NCBI GenBank assembly: GCA_003516765.1
Contig: DPCD01000141.1
Location: forward strand, 1,192-9,504
DNA: 8,313 nt
DNA from: Clostridiales bacterium
Lineage (GTDB): Bacteria; Bacillota; Clostridia; Oscillospirales; Oscillospiraceae
Direction: 5' to 3'
Part shown: piece after piece, positions 1 to 5,279 of the stretch
Numbering within the stretch: the first letter of the stretch is position 1
Layout: each line of letters opens with the position of its first letter
Made by a program: the position numbers and the translations under genes
Notes under the pieces: generated by a model
Database searches by the model: none
Told to the model about the DNA's origin: nothing
Seen by the model: the letters and a program-made list of their open reading frames with translations, nothing else

Positions 1-1710
1 GCATACTATGACCTGAGTGATCTGACCGGAACGTCGAACACTCTGACCGTTACCTTCAAGAAGGTTGAGCCGGTTGTTCAGGAACACACGCTTTCGATTC
101 AGGCAAGCCCGAGTGAAGGTGGCACAGTCACGTGCAATGAGCAGAACTTGCCCAGCATTAAGCTTGAAAAGGACGCAAAGGCAACCTTGAAAGCGACCGC
201 AGCTGTCGGCTACATATTCAAGGAGTGGCAGGTTAATGGCGGCGCAACGGTTGAGAATTCCAAGAGCGCGACCACGACGATCAAGATGGGCGACGCGAAC
301 GCAACTGTGACTGCTGTGTTTGAGAAAACCTACACGCTGACGATCGAGGTCAGGAAGATCGGCATCAAGACTCCCGGCAAGATTGTTTACGACGGGAAGG
401 AACATGATAAACTCACATTCACGCAACAGATTGAAGGCGCTGAGATCAACCTGAAGGCTGTGGCTAATAAGGGCTACAAGTTCTTAAAGTGGGAGATTAC
501 AGGCACCGGCGCAACGGTTACGAGCGACGCGAACGCAACCGTGAAGATCGGCACTTCGGACGTCAAGCTTACCGCTGTGTTCGCAAAGAAGACGGACGGC
601 GATGATCTGGATCTGGAACTCGACATCTCCGGCTGGAGCCATGGCGACGTTTACGCAAAGAAGAACAGCGGCACTTCGAAGAAGGTTACCAAGAATAATC
701 TGGAATACACGCTGAGCGAAGACGATAAGGTCAAGTTCACCGCGTATCCCGACTCCGGCTTCAAGGCAGTCTGGCAGCTGGAAGACGGCAAAAAGTACAC
801 GGGCGACACGTTCACTGTTGACTATGAGGATATGGATGACGAAGACTGCGTCCTGTATCTCTCCTTCGTCAGGAAGAGCTCGACCGTGGAAGACGACTAT
901 CCCACGCTGACCTTCGACATCACCGGCAAGCACGGCACGGTTTACCGCGGCACCCGCGAGTATGAAGACGGCGACGTCATCTCCATCAAGAAGAACGACA
1001 AGATGACCTTCAAGGCAAAGACTGACAAGGGCTACGTGGCTGTCTGGACCTACAAGGGCGATACCTACGTCGGCGATGAGTACACCGTCAAGATGGGCGC
1101 GAACGATGCAAAGCTCTATGTCGAGTTCATGGATAAGGACGACATCCGCCTGACCGAGCTGCCGTTCCGCGATGTTTCCAAGCGCGACTGGTACTATGAC
1201 GATGTGGTCTATGTCTACCGCAAGGGCTACATGGACGGCATGTCCTCGACCCGCTTCGGCGGCGAGCTGAACACAACCCGTGGTCAGATCGTCACCATCC
1301 TGTGGAGACTGACCGGCGAACCGAGAGCAACGAAGAGAAATCCGTTCACCGATGTCTCTTCCAAGCAGTATTACTACGACGCCATCTCCTGGGCATATGA
1401 CGCAGGCGTGGTCGACGGCTTCGATGCACGTACCTTCAAGCCCGATCAGAACGTCACCCGCGAGCAGCTGGCAGCCATCCTGTACCGCTATGCCAAGTAC
1501 ATGAACCTCTCCACCAGCGGTTCGGCTTACCTCGCAAAGTATAGAGACGCCGACAAGATTGCAAACTGGGCATACGACGCAATGGCATGGGCAAACTACC
1601 GTGGTCTGATCAACGGCACGTCCGCAACGCGCATCGACCCGAAGGGCTACGCAACGCGCGCACAGATCGCAGCCATTCTGCATCGCTTTGCCGTGGAATA
1701 CGGCGCATAA
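1..1710 (+). CDS. SLH-domain surface protein with InlB-like repeats (3' part, start outside window)
   Basis: The frame is open from base 1 to the TAA at 1708-1710 (569 codons), so the 5' end, including any signal peptide, lies upstream. A TTG at 148 is only an internal codon: the repeat pattern continues upstream of it. Residues (counted from base 1) about 30-109, 110-197, 203-291 and 302-379 are four divergent copies of a beta-rich repeat of the InlB B-repeat/Flg_new kind. The signature is a GY/GF-x-x-x-W core followed by a T/V-rich strand ending in AVF, SF or EF. Residues 1-20 are the tail of a preceding repeat. Three SLH domains follow at about 387-440, 447-500 and 512-569, each starting near an F/Y-x-D motif and containing a TRxQ motif (TRGQ, TREQ, TRAQ). 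SLH triplets bind pyruvylated secondary cell-wall polysaccharide in the families known, so this should be an envelope-anchored exoprotein. The passenger function is upstream and unknown. Confidence 0.95.
   Translation, partial: AYYDLSDLTGTSNTLTVTFKKVEPVVQEHTLSIQASPSEGGTVTCNEQNLPSIKLEKDAKATLKATAAVGYIFKEWQVNGGATVENSKSATTTIKMGDANATVTAVFEKTYTLTIEVRKIGIKTPGKIVYDGKEHDKLTFTQQIEGAEINLKAVANKGYKFLKWEITGTGATVTSDANATVKIGTSDVKLTAVFAKKTDGDDLDLELDISGWSHGDVYAKKNSGTSKKVTKNNLEYTLSEDDKVKFTAYPDSGFKAVWQLEDGKKYTGDTFTVDYEDMDDEDCVLYLSFVRKSSTVEDDYPTLTFDITGKHGTVYRGTREYEDGDVISIKKNDKMTFKAKTDKGYVAVWTYKGDTYVGDEYTVKMGANDAKLYVEFMDKDDIRLTELPFRDVSKRDWYYDDVVYVYRKGYMDGMSSTRFGGELNTTRGQIVTILWRLTGEPRATKRNPFTDVSSKQYYYDAISWAYDAGVVDGFDARTFKPDQNVTREQLAAILYRYAKYMNLSTSGSAYLAKYRDADKIANWAYDAMAWANYRGLINGTSATRIDPKGYATRAQIAAILHRFAVEYGA
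290..539 (+). repeat. 16-nt direct repeat inside the repeat-coding region
   Basis: The identical 16-mer GCGACGCGAACGCAAC occurs at 290-305 and 524-539, encoding DANAT in both copies. A second identical 12-mer, GGCGCAACGGTT, occurs at 241-252 and 508-519. The spacings differ (234 versus 267 bases), so the two identities cannot both reflect simple unit duplication. Confidence 0.8.
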
Positions 1711-1720
1711 TTTCCGGAAC

Positions 1721-1752
1721 AAAAGAACCTCCCCACGGGGAGGTTCTTTTTT
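1721..1752 (+). terminator. Rho-independent terminator of the SLH gene
   Basis: A perfect 13-bp stem (arms 1721-1733 and 1738-1750, loop CACG) carries the core AACCTCCC/GGGAGGTT. It merges into a six-T tract at 1747-1752, eleven bases after the SLH stop codon. The A-rich 5' arm makes it usable on the minus strand too, so it can act as a backup for the convergent ridA operon. Confidence 0.93.
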
Positions 1753-1771
1753 GCGCCTTTGAGGCGGAGAA

Positions 1772-1802
1772 AACCGCCGCCCGGAGTCTCCGGGCGGCGG
1801 TT
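1772..1802 (-). terminator. Terminator of the ybaK-TSCPD-ridA operon
   Basis: A perfect 14-bp, very GC-rich stem has arms 1772-1785 and 1789-1802 and a 3-nt loop. Read on the minus strand it lies 12 bases past the ridA stop codon and runs into TTTTCT. A shorter T run also lies on the plus-strand side (1806-1811). It sits back to back with the SLH terminator, giving a convergent insulator. Confidence 0.9.
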
Positions 1803-1814
1803 CGTGTTTTTGCG

Positions 1815-2192
1815 TTACACGTTGGCGATGAACTCAATCTCGACCTTTGCGTCCTTCGGCAGGCGCGCGACCTGAACCGCAGAACGAGCCGGGCAGGCGC
1901 CTTCGGGGAAGAACGTGGCATAGACCGCGTTCATGGCGGCAAAGTCATTCATGTCGGCGAGGAAGACGGTTGTCTTCACGACGTCTGCCATCGTGCCGCC
2001 GGCGGCTTCAAGAATTGCCTTGCCGTTGGTGAGCGACTGCTTCGTCTGCGCGGAGACGTCTTCGGGCATGACGCCGGTCGCCGGGTCGATGGGCAGCTGA
2101 CCGGAGACGAAAACAAGAGAGCCTGCCTTCGTCGCCTGAGAGTACGGACCGATGGCGCCGGGTGCGCCGGTGGTTGCAATGATTTCTTTCAT
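1815..2192 (-). CDS. ridA: RidA family 2-iminobutanoate/2-iminopropanoate (enamine/imine) deaminase
   Basis: The product has 125 residues, the usual RidA size, and aligns end to end with the YjgF/YER057c/UK114 family. Members hydrolyse reactive enamines/imines such as 2-aminoacrylate, which PLP enzymes release from serine, cysteine or threonine, and so protect PLP enzymes in the cytoplasm. Visible landmarks are IGPYSQA with Tyr17, VSGQLP at 29-34, and the signature PARSAVQVARLP at 101-112 with the imine-binding Arg103 (E. coli Arg105), then VEIE at 117-120. The position of E. coli Cys107 is Ala105, so that cysteine is absent. The start at 2192 is chosen because AAGGAGG (2201-2207) lies 8 bases upstream; an in-frame extension to 2426 overlaps the TSCPD gene and has no family similarity. 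It is last in a three-gene operon, 22 bases after the TSCPD stop codon. Confidence 0.97.
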   Translation of the reverse strand: MKEIIATTGAPGAIGPYSQATKAGSLVFVSGQLPIDPATGVMPEDVSAQTKQSLTNGKAILEAAGGTMADVVKTTVFLADMNDFAAMNAVYATFFPEGACPARSAVQVARLPKDAKVEIEFIANV

Positions 2193-2214
2193 GATAGAAT
2201 CCTCCTTATATAGC

Positions 2215-2475
2215 TTACGCCTTCGCGGCGTTTGCCTTTGCCTGCTCCAGAGCCAGTGCCAGCTGGTCGGGACAGGATGTGGGCTTGTAGCCGCAGCGGA
2301 TGCCGCGCAGGCGGGAAATGACCTCGTCGACCGGCATGCCCTCGACCAGTCTGCCGATGCCCTGCAGATTGCCGTTGCAGCCGCCGATGTATTCCACGTT
2401 CTTGAGCTTGCCGTCTTCGATGTCAAACAGAATCCGGCTCGAGCAAGTGCCCTTGGTCTGATATTCGTAATGCAT
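2215..2475 (-). CDS. TSCPD domain protein (TIGR03905-like), function unknown
   Basis: This is an 86-residue small cytoplasmic protein carrying the name-giving motif TSCPD at residues 66-70. Four cysteines sit in conserved-looking contexts: Cys11 (GTCSS), Cys33 (GGCNGN), Cys62 (IRCG) and Cys68 (TSCPD). The family is known from anaerobes, and the same domain occurs at the C-terminus of some class II ribonucleotide reductases. The cysteines could bind a metal or act in thiol exchange; that is inference, as no activity is established to my knowledge. There is no signal peptide or membrane segment. AAAGGAA (2484-2490) lies about 8 bases before the ATG. The gene starts 14 bases after the ybaK stop codon and ends 22 bases before ridA, so it is co-transcribed between a tRNA deacylase and an imine deaminase. 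Confidence 0.93.
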   Translation of the reverse strand: MHYEYQTKGTCSSRILFDIEDGKLKNVEYIGGCNGNLQGIGRLVEGMPVDEVISRLRGIRCGYKPTSCPDQLALALEQAKANAAKA

Positions 2476-2489
2476 GGTGTTGTTCCTTT

Positions 2490-2960
2490 CTATACCGTCA
2501 GGTCGCAGAATTCTGCGCCGACATATTCACAAAGCGCGTCCGGATTCAAAAGCACCTGCGCCCCGCGCTGCCCGGCGGAGACGCCGATCTCGTCGTACAA
2601 AATCGCCGTCTCGTCGATGAACGTGGGGAAGTGCTTTTTCATCCCGATGGGGCTGCATCCGCCGCGGAGATAGCCCGTGAGCGGCAGAAGCTCGCGGACC
2701 GCAATCAGCTCGACCTTCTTGTCCTTCGCCGCCTTTGCCGCTTTTTTGAGGTCCAGCTCGCAGCAGACCGGAATGCAGAAAACAAGATAGCCCTGCTTTT
2801 CGCCCCGGGCGACGAGCGTCTTGAAAATCTGCTCGGGGGGCGCCCCGATGCCCTCTGCGGCGTGAAGACCGCTCAGGTCGTTTTCATCGTACGCATATTC
2901 CTTCGCGCGGTAAGTGATTTTCGCCGCGTCGAGCAAACGCATCACATTTGTTTTGTTCAT
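2490..2960 (-). CDS. ybaK: YbaK/EbsC-type Cys-tRNA(Pro) deacylase
   Basis: The product has 156 residues, normal for the YbaK family. YbaK proteins are trans-editing factors that hydrolyse cysteine wrongly attached to tRNA(Pro), preventing Cys-for-Pro errors. Visible features are the early helix MRLLDAAKITY, then PEQIFKTLV with the conserved Lys47, the CELDLKKAAKAAKDKKVELI region at 67-86, the family signature TGYLRGGCSPIGMKK at 95-109, and SAGQRGAQVLLNP at 128-140, where most homologs have SGGKRG. The ATG at 2960 fits the homologous N-terminus; in-frame codons further upstream run across the promoter. The ribosome binding site is a weak GGGGG 7 bases upstream. It is the first gene of the operon with TSCPD and ridA, read from a promoter that shares its -35 with the divergent YwhH-like gene. 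Substrate specificity is taken from the family. Confidence 0.95.
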   Translation of the reverse strand: MNKTNVMRLLDAAKITYRAKEYAYDENDLSGLHAAEGIGAPPEQIFKTLVARGEKQGYLVFCIPVCCELDLKKAAKAAKDKKVELIAVRELLPLTGYLRGGCSPIGMKKHFPTFIDETAILYDEIGVSAGQRGAQVLLNPDALCEYVGAEFCDLTV

Positions 2961-2985
2961 ACTTTCGCCCCCAACCGGCGCAATT

Positions 2986-3003
2986 ACGCAGGTCTGCCTG
3001 CGT
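2986..3003. promoter_or_regulatory. 18-bp inverted repeat at the ybaK transcription start
   Basis: ACGCAGG (2986-2992), a 4-nt spacer and CCTGCGT (2997-3003) form a perfect 7-bp inverted repeat. Counting from the minus-strand -10 box (3015-3010), the predicted +1 is an A at about 3003, the first base of this repeat. It could therefore be a 5'-terminal mRNA stem-loop or an operator for a dimeric repressor. Confidence 0.6.
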
Positions 3004-3009
3004 GACATC

Positions 3010-3038
3010 ATTATACCCGATTGCGCGCAAACTTGCAA
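3010..3038 (-). promoter_or_regulatory. Promoter of ybaK-TSCPD-ridA
   Basis: On the minus strand TTGCAA (3038-3033) is followed after exactly 17 bp by a perfect TATAAT (3015-3010), as expected for a housekeeping sigma factor. There is no TG extension before this -10. The predicted leader to the ATG at 2960 is about 43 nt. Confidence 0.85.
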
Positions 3039-3061
3039 GATATATGCAAATCTGCTATAAT
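3033..3061 (+). promoter_or_regulatory. Promoter of the YwhH-like gene, sharing its -35 with the ybaK promoter
   Basis: TTGCAA (3033-3038), a 17-bp spacer and TATAAT (3056-3061), with a TG at 3053-3054 giving an extended -10. TTGCAA is its own reverse complement, inside the 8-bp palindrome CTTGCAAG at 3032-3039, and is the same hexamer used by the minus-strand promoter. The predicted start is near 3068-3071, leaving a leader of only about 20 nt. Confidence 0.85.
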
Positions 3062-3090
3062 ACAAGCTTGACAGGAAAGGGGATGGCATG

Positions 3091-3576
3091 ATGTCGATGG
3101 AAAAGGTAAAGGCATATTTTGCGCAGCTTGGTATGGAGCAGCGCGTGCTGGAGTTTGAGGTATCGAGCGCAACCGTGGAGCTGGCGGCGCAGGCAGCCGG
3201 CGTGGAGCCAAAGCGCATTGCAAAGACGCTGTCGTTCCTCGTGGGAGATAGCTGCATCCTGATTGTCGCCGCGGGCGACGCGCGCGTGGACAATAAAAAG
3301 TACAAAGACCGCTTTGGCGCGAAGGCGAAGATGCTCGCGCACGACGATGTGCCGGAATATATCGGGCACGCGGTGGGCGGTGTGTGTCCGTTCGCGGTCA
3401 AAGAGGGCGTGAAGGTTTACTTAGACGAATCGCTCAAGCGCTTTGAGACCGTTTTTCCGGCTGCCGGCAGCGCAAACAGCGCCATTGAGCTGACGATTCC
3501 GGAGCTGGAGCAGTATTCGAAATTCGATGGATGGGTCGATGTGTGCAAGGACTGGAGAACCGACGCGGAAGGATAA
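3091..3576 (+). CDS. YbaK/aminoacyl-tRNA deacylase family protein (YwhH-like)
   Basis: The product has 161 residues and belongs to the YbaK/EbsC (aminoacyl-tRNA editing) superfamily, in the branch typified by B. subtilis YwhH rather than true YbaK. Seen here: RIAKTLSF with the conserved Lys45, ILIVAAGDARVDNKK at about 57-71, the glycine-rich GHAVGGVCPF at 92-101, and the C-terminal block VYLDESLKRFETVFPAAGSA, which is strongly conserved in this branch. The family hydrolyses mischarged aminoacyl-tRNAs in trans, but the substrate of this branch is not fixed by sequence. ATGs at 3088, 3091 and 3097 are possible starts. The one at 3091 gives MSMEKVKAYF, like homologous N-termini, and lies 8 bases after the purine-rich AGGAAAGGGG (3073-3082). 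It is the first gene of the plus-strand cluster, divergent from its distant paralog ybaK. Confidence 0.93.
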   Translation: MSMEKVKAYFAQLGMEQRVLEFEVSSATVELAAQAAGVEPKRIAKTLSFLVGDSCILIVAAGDARVDNKKYKDRFGAKAKMLAHDDVPEYIGHAVGGVCPFAVKEGVKVYLDESLKRFETVFPAAGSANSAIELTIPELEQYSKFDGWVDVCKDWRTDAEG

Positions 3577-3597
3577 AAAATCCCATTTTCGGGCATA

Positions 3598-3623
3598 CTG
3601 CCTCCAAAGAACATTGGAGGCAG
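3598..3623 (+). promoter_or_regulatory. Hairpin that sequesters the ribosome binding site of the ClpP-like gene
   Basis: CTGCCTCCAA (3598-3607) and TTGGAGGCAG (3614-3623) form a perfect 10-bp stem around the 6-nt loop AGAACA. The 3' arm contains GGAGG (3616-3620), the Shine-Dalgarno sequence placed 7 bases before the ATG at 3628. No T tract follows, so it is not an intrinsic terminator. When folded it should block ribosome binding. Confidence 0.75.
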
Positions 3624-3627
3624 GCAC

Positions 3628-4341
3628 ATGGAAGAGCAAAAGCAGCAAGAGTGCACCGCGCAGACGCAGGAGCTTCTGGAGTTGGGCGCAAGCACGACAA
3701 AATCAAGCCGGGGCAATATTTATACGCTCACAATCATCGGACAGATCGAGGGGCATCAGGTCCTTCCCGAGACGGTGAAGACGACGAAGTATGAGCATGT
3801 CATTCCGCTGCTGGCGGCGGTGGAGGAGTCGGAGGAGATTGACGGGCTGCTGCTGCTTTTGAACACCGTCGGCGGCGACATTGAGGCGGGGCTTGCGATT
3901 GCCGAGCTGATTGCCGGGATGAAGAAGCCTACGGTGTCGCTGGTTCTCGGCGGCGGACACTCCATCGGCATTCCGCTGGCGGTGTCTGCGAAACGGGCAA
4001 TCATCGCGCCGCGCGCGAGCATGACCGTTCACCCCGTGCGCATGACGGGGCTGGTGGTCGGCGCGCCGCAGACGTATCATTACTTTGACCAGATTCAGGA
4101 CCACATCGTCGACTTCGTGACCGAAAATTCCCGCATTTCCCGGGCGGATTTTGCGCGCTATATGATGGCGACCGGGAACATGGCAACGGATGTAGGGACG
4201 GTGCTGTACGGCGCGGAAGCGGTCGAGTCCGGGCTGATGGACCAGCTGGGGAGCCTTTCGGACGCGCTGGCGTACCTGCATGCGCAGATTGCGCAGAAAA
4301 AAAAGAAGCGCTCCGGTCCGGATGCGGGCGGCGATAACTAA
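3628..4341 (+). CDS. tepA: ClpP-like serine peptidase, TepA/YmfB type
   Basis: The product has 237 residues with the ClpP/crotonase fold seen in the TepA (translocation-enhancing protein) group of the S14/SDH peptidases. Landmarks are the strand IDGLLLLLNTVGGDIEAGLAI at 71-91, the nucleophile motif GGGHSIG with Ser112, MTVHPVR with probable catalytic His135, and the block from Asp188 (probable third residue) to GAEAVESGLMDQLG at 195-208. Spacing of Ser, His and Asp resembles ClpP. There is no signal peptide or clear membrane segment, so it is probably cytosolic and perhaps membrane-associated, and the lysine-rich tail (224-228) is unstructured. TepA was named for an effect on protein export in Bacillus; its substrates are not settled. 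In Bacillus tepA lies just upstream of spoIIIE, and here it is two genes before ftsK. The start is fixed by GGAGG 7 bases upstream, inside a hairpin. Confidence 0.9.
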   Translation: MEEQKQQECTAQTQELLELGASTTKSSRGNIYTLTIIGQIEGHQVLPETVKTTKYEHVIPLLAAVEESEEIDGLLLLLNTVGGDIEAGLAIAELIAGMKKPTVSLVLGGGHSIGIPLAVSAKRAIIAPRASMTVHPVRMTGLVVGAPQTYHYFDQIQDHIVDFVTENSRISRADFARYMMATGNMATDVGTVLYGAEAVESGLMDQLGSLSDALAYLHAQIAQKKKKRSGPDAGGDN

Positions 4342-4356
4342 AAAGTATGGAAATAT

Positions 4357-4428
4357 TCCTCCGGTTGTGATAATATAAATCAGTATGAGATTTTTACGCG
4401 GCGCACTGTCGCCGGATCAATCGGAGGA
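4357..4428 (+). promoter_or_regulatory. Long-range anti-Shine-Dalgarno pairing in the uppP leader
   Basis: In RNA, UCCUCCGGUUG (4357-4367) pairs with CAAUCGGAGGA (4418-4428) over 11 consecutive base pairs, ten Watson-Crick and one G-U, closing a 50-nt loop. The 3' strand contains the uppP Shine-Dalgarno GGAGGA. A small hairpin (CGGCG 4399-4403 / CGCCG 4410-4414) lies inside the loop. Confidence 0.6.
4366..4374 (+). promoter_or_regulatory. Possible extended -10 promoter for uppP-ftsK
   Basis: TGTGATAAT fits an extended -10 element (TG-n-TATAAT with one mismatch) in an AT-rich patch, the only one between the tepA-like gene and uppP. No good -35 lies at the right distance. Transcription would start near 4381, downstream of the anti-Shine-Dalgarno strand. 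Confidence 0.4.
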
Positions 4429-4434
4429 TTGTCT

Positions 4435-5265
4435 ATGACCTATTGGAACGCGGCTTTGCTGGGGCTGGTGCAGGGATTGGCGGAGTTTCTGCCGATTTCC
4501 AGCTCCGGACATCTGGCGGTGCTGCAGAATTTCCTCGCCATCGGCGACATGGAAAACCATATGCTCTTTGACGTGCTGCTGCATCTGGGGACGCTGGCAG
4601 CGGTCATTCTCGCGTTCTGGAAGGATGTGCGCGAGGTTGTCACAGAATTTCTGCGGATGCTGCATCTGCGCAGAACGCCGCGCGGTTTGAAGCCCAACTG
4701 GCGCGAGCGGCGGCTGATCAGCTTTCTGATTCTGGCGACGCTTCCGCTGATTCCGGCGGCGTTTTTATCAAACGTCGTCGAGAGCCTCTATCAGAACACG
4801 TTCTTTATCGGCTTCGCGTTTGTCATGACAGGTTTTTTGCTGTTTGCTGCCGACCGCATGGGGCACGGCAACAAGGACGAGCGCAGTTCGACTTCAGCAG
4901 ATGCGATTGTCGTGGGTTTGGCGCAGGCGGTTGCGGTGGTGCCGGGGCTGTCGCGCTCGGGGACCACGATCAGCGCCGGGATGCTGCGCGGCTTTGAGCG
5001 GAGCTTTGCCGTGAAATTTTCATTTTTGCTGTCCATTCCCGCCGTGGTCGGTGCAAACCTGGTGTCGATCATCAAGGTATTTTCAACCGGCGTGGAGTGG
5101 AGCTATGTGCCGATGTATCTGGTGGGTGTCGCCTGCGCGTTTGTGTCGGGTTACTTTGCCATCTACTTTCTGCGGCTGATTGTCCAGCGCGGAAAGTTCG
5201 GCGGATTCTGTTACTATTGTTGGGGCGCGGGGCTTGTGACGCTGCTGCTGTCCCTGATTTCCTGA
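4435..5265 (+). CDS. uppP: Undecaprenyl-diphosphate phosphatase UppP (BacA)
   Basis: The product has 276 residues, typical of UppP, an integral membrane enzyme that dephosphorylates C55-PP to the C55-P lipid carrier needed for peptidoglycan and teichoic-acid synthesis; overexpression is known to give bacitracin resistance. The first signature, QGLAEFLPISSSGHL, has Gln13, Glu17 and His26. The second signature, VPGLSRSGTT at 169-178, has the catalytic Arg174. Both halves show the inverted-repeat family topology, with hydrophobic segments near 50-62, 94-110, 122-139, 157-170, 195-215, 225-247 and 259-275. The ATG at 4435 is chosen over the in-frame TTG at 4429 because GGAGG (4423-4427) is 7 bases from the ATG but only 1 base from the TTG. 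It ends 14 bases before ftsK, so the two are co-transcribed. Confidence 0.97.
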   Translation: MTYWNAALLGLVQGLAEFLPISSSGHLAVLQNFLAIGDMENHMLFDVLLHLGTLAAVILAFWKDVREVVTEFLRMLHLRRTPRGLKPNWRERRLISFLILATLPLIPAAFLSNVVESLYQNTFFIGFAFVMTGFLLFAADRMGHGNKDERSSTSADAIVVGLAQAVAVVPGLSRSGTTISAGMLRGFERSFAVKFSFLLSIPAVVGANLVSIIKVFSTGVEWSYVPMYLVGVACAFVSGYFAIYFLRLIVQRGKFGGFCYYCWGAGLVTLLLSLIS

Positions 5266-5279
5266 AAGGACGGAGCCTT

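Noticed and set aside
148..1710. TTG at 148 as the true start of the SLH protein
   Set aside because: The frame stays open to base 1 and encodes the first strands of the same repeat; no ribosome binding site precedes 148 and no signal peptide follows it.
484..1722. 412-codon open frame on the minus strand across the SLH gene
   Set aside because: It lies antisense to clear InlB and SLH repeats. The product is Val/Ala/Cys/His-rich with no recognisable family, and the openness follows from the codon bias of the real gene.
1587..2213. 208-codon plus-strand frame over the SLH end and ridA
   Set aside because: It crosses both terminator hairpins and reads antisense to the conserved ridA, with low-complexity Arg/His/Gly composition.
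2193..2426. N-terminal extension of RidA to 2426
   Set aside because: The added 78 residues overlap the TSCPD gene out of frame and have no similarity to RidA. The internal ATG at 2192 has a full AAGGAGG.
3598..3623. Intrinsic terminator after the YwhH-like gene
   Set aside because: The 10-bp stem is followed by CAC and the ATG, not by a T tract, and its 3' arm is the ribosome binding site of the next gene.
3703..4281. 192-codon minus-strand frame over the ClpP-like gene
   Set aside because: It is antisense to the conserved GGGHSIG peptidase; the Arg/His-rich product is a shadow.
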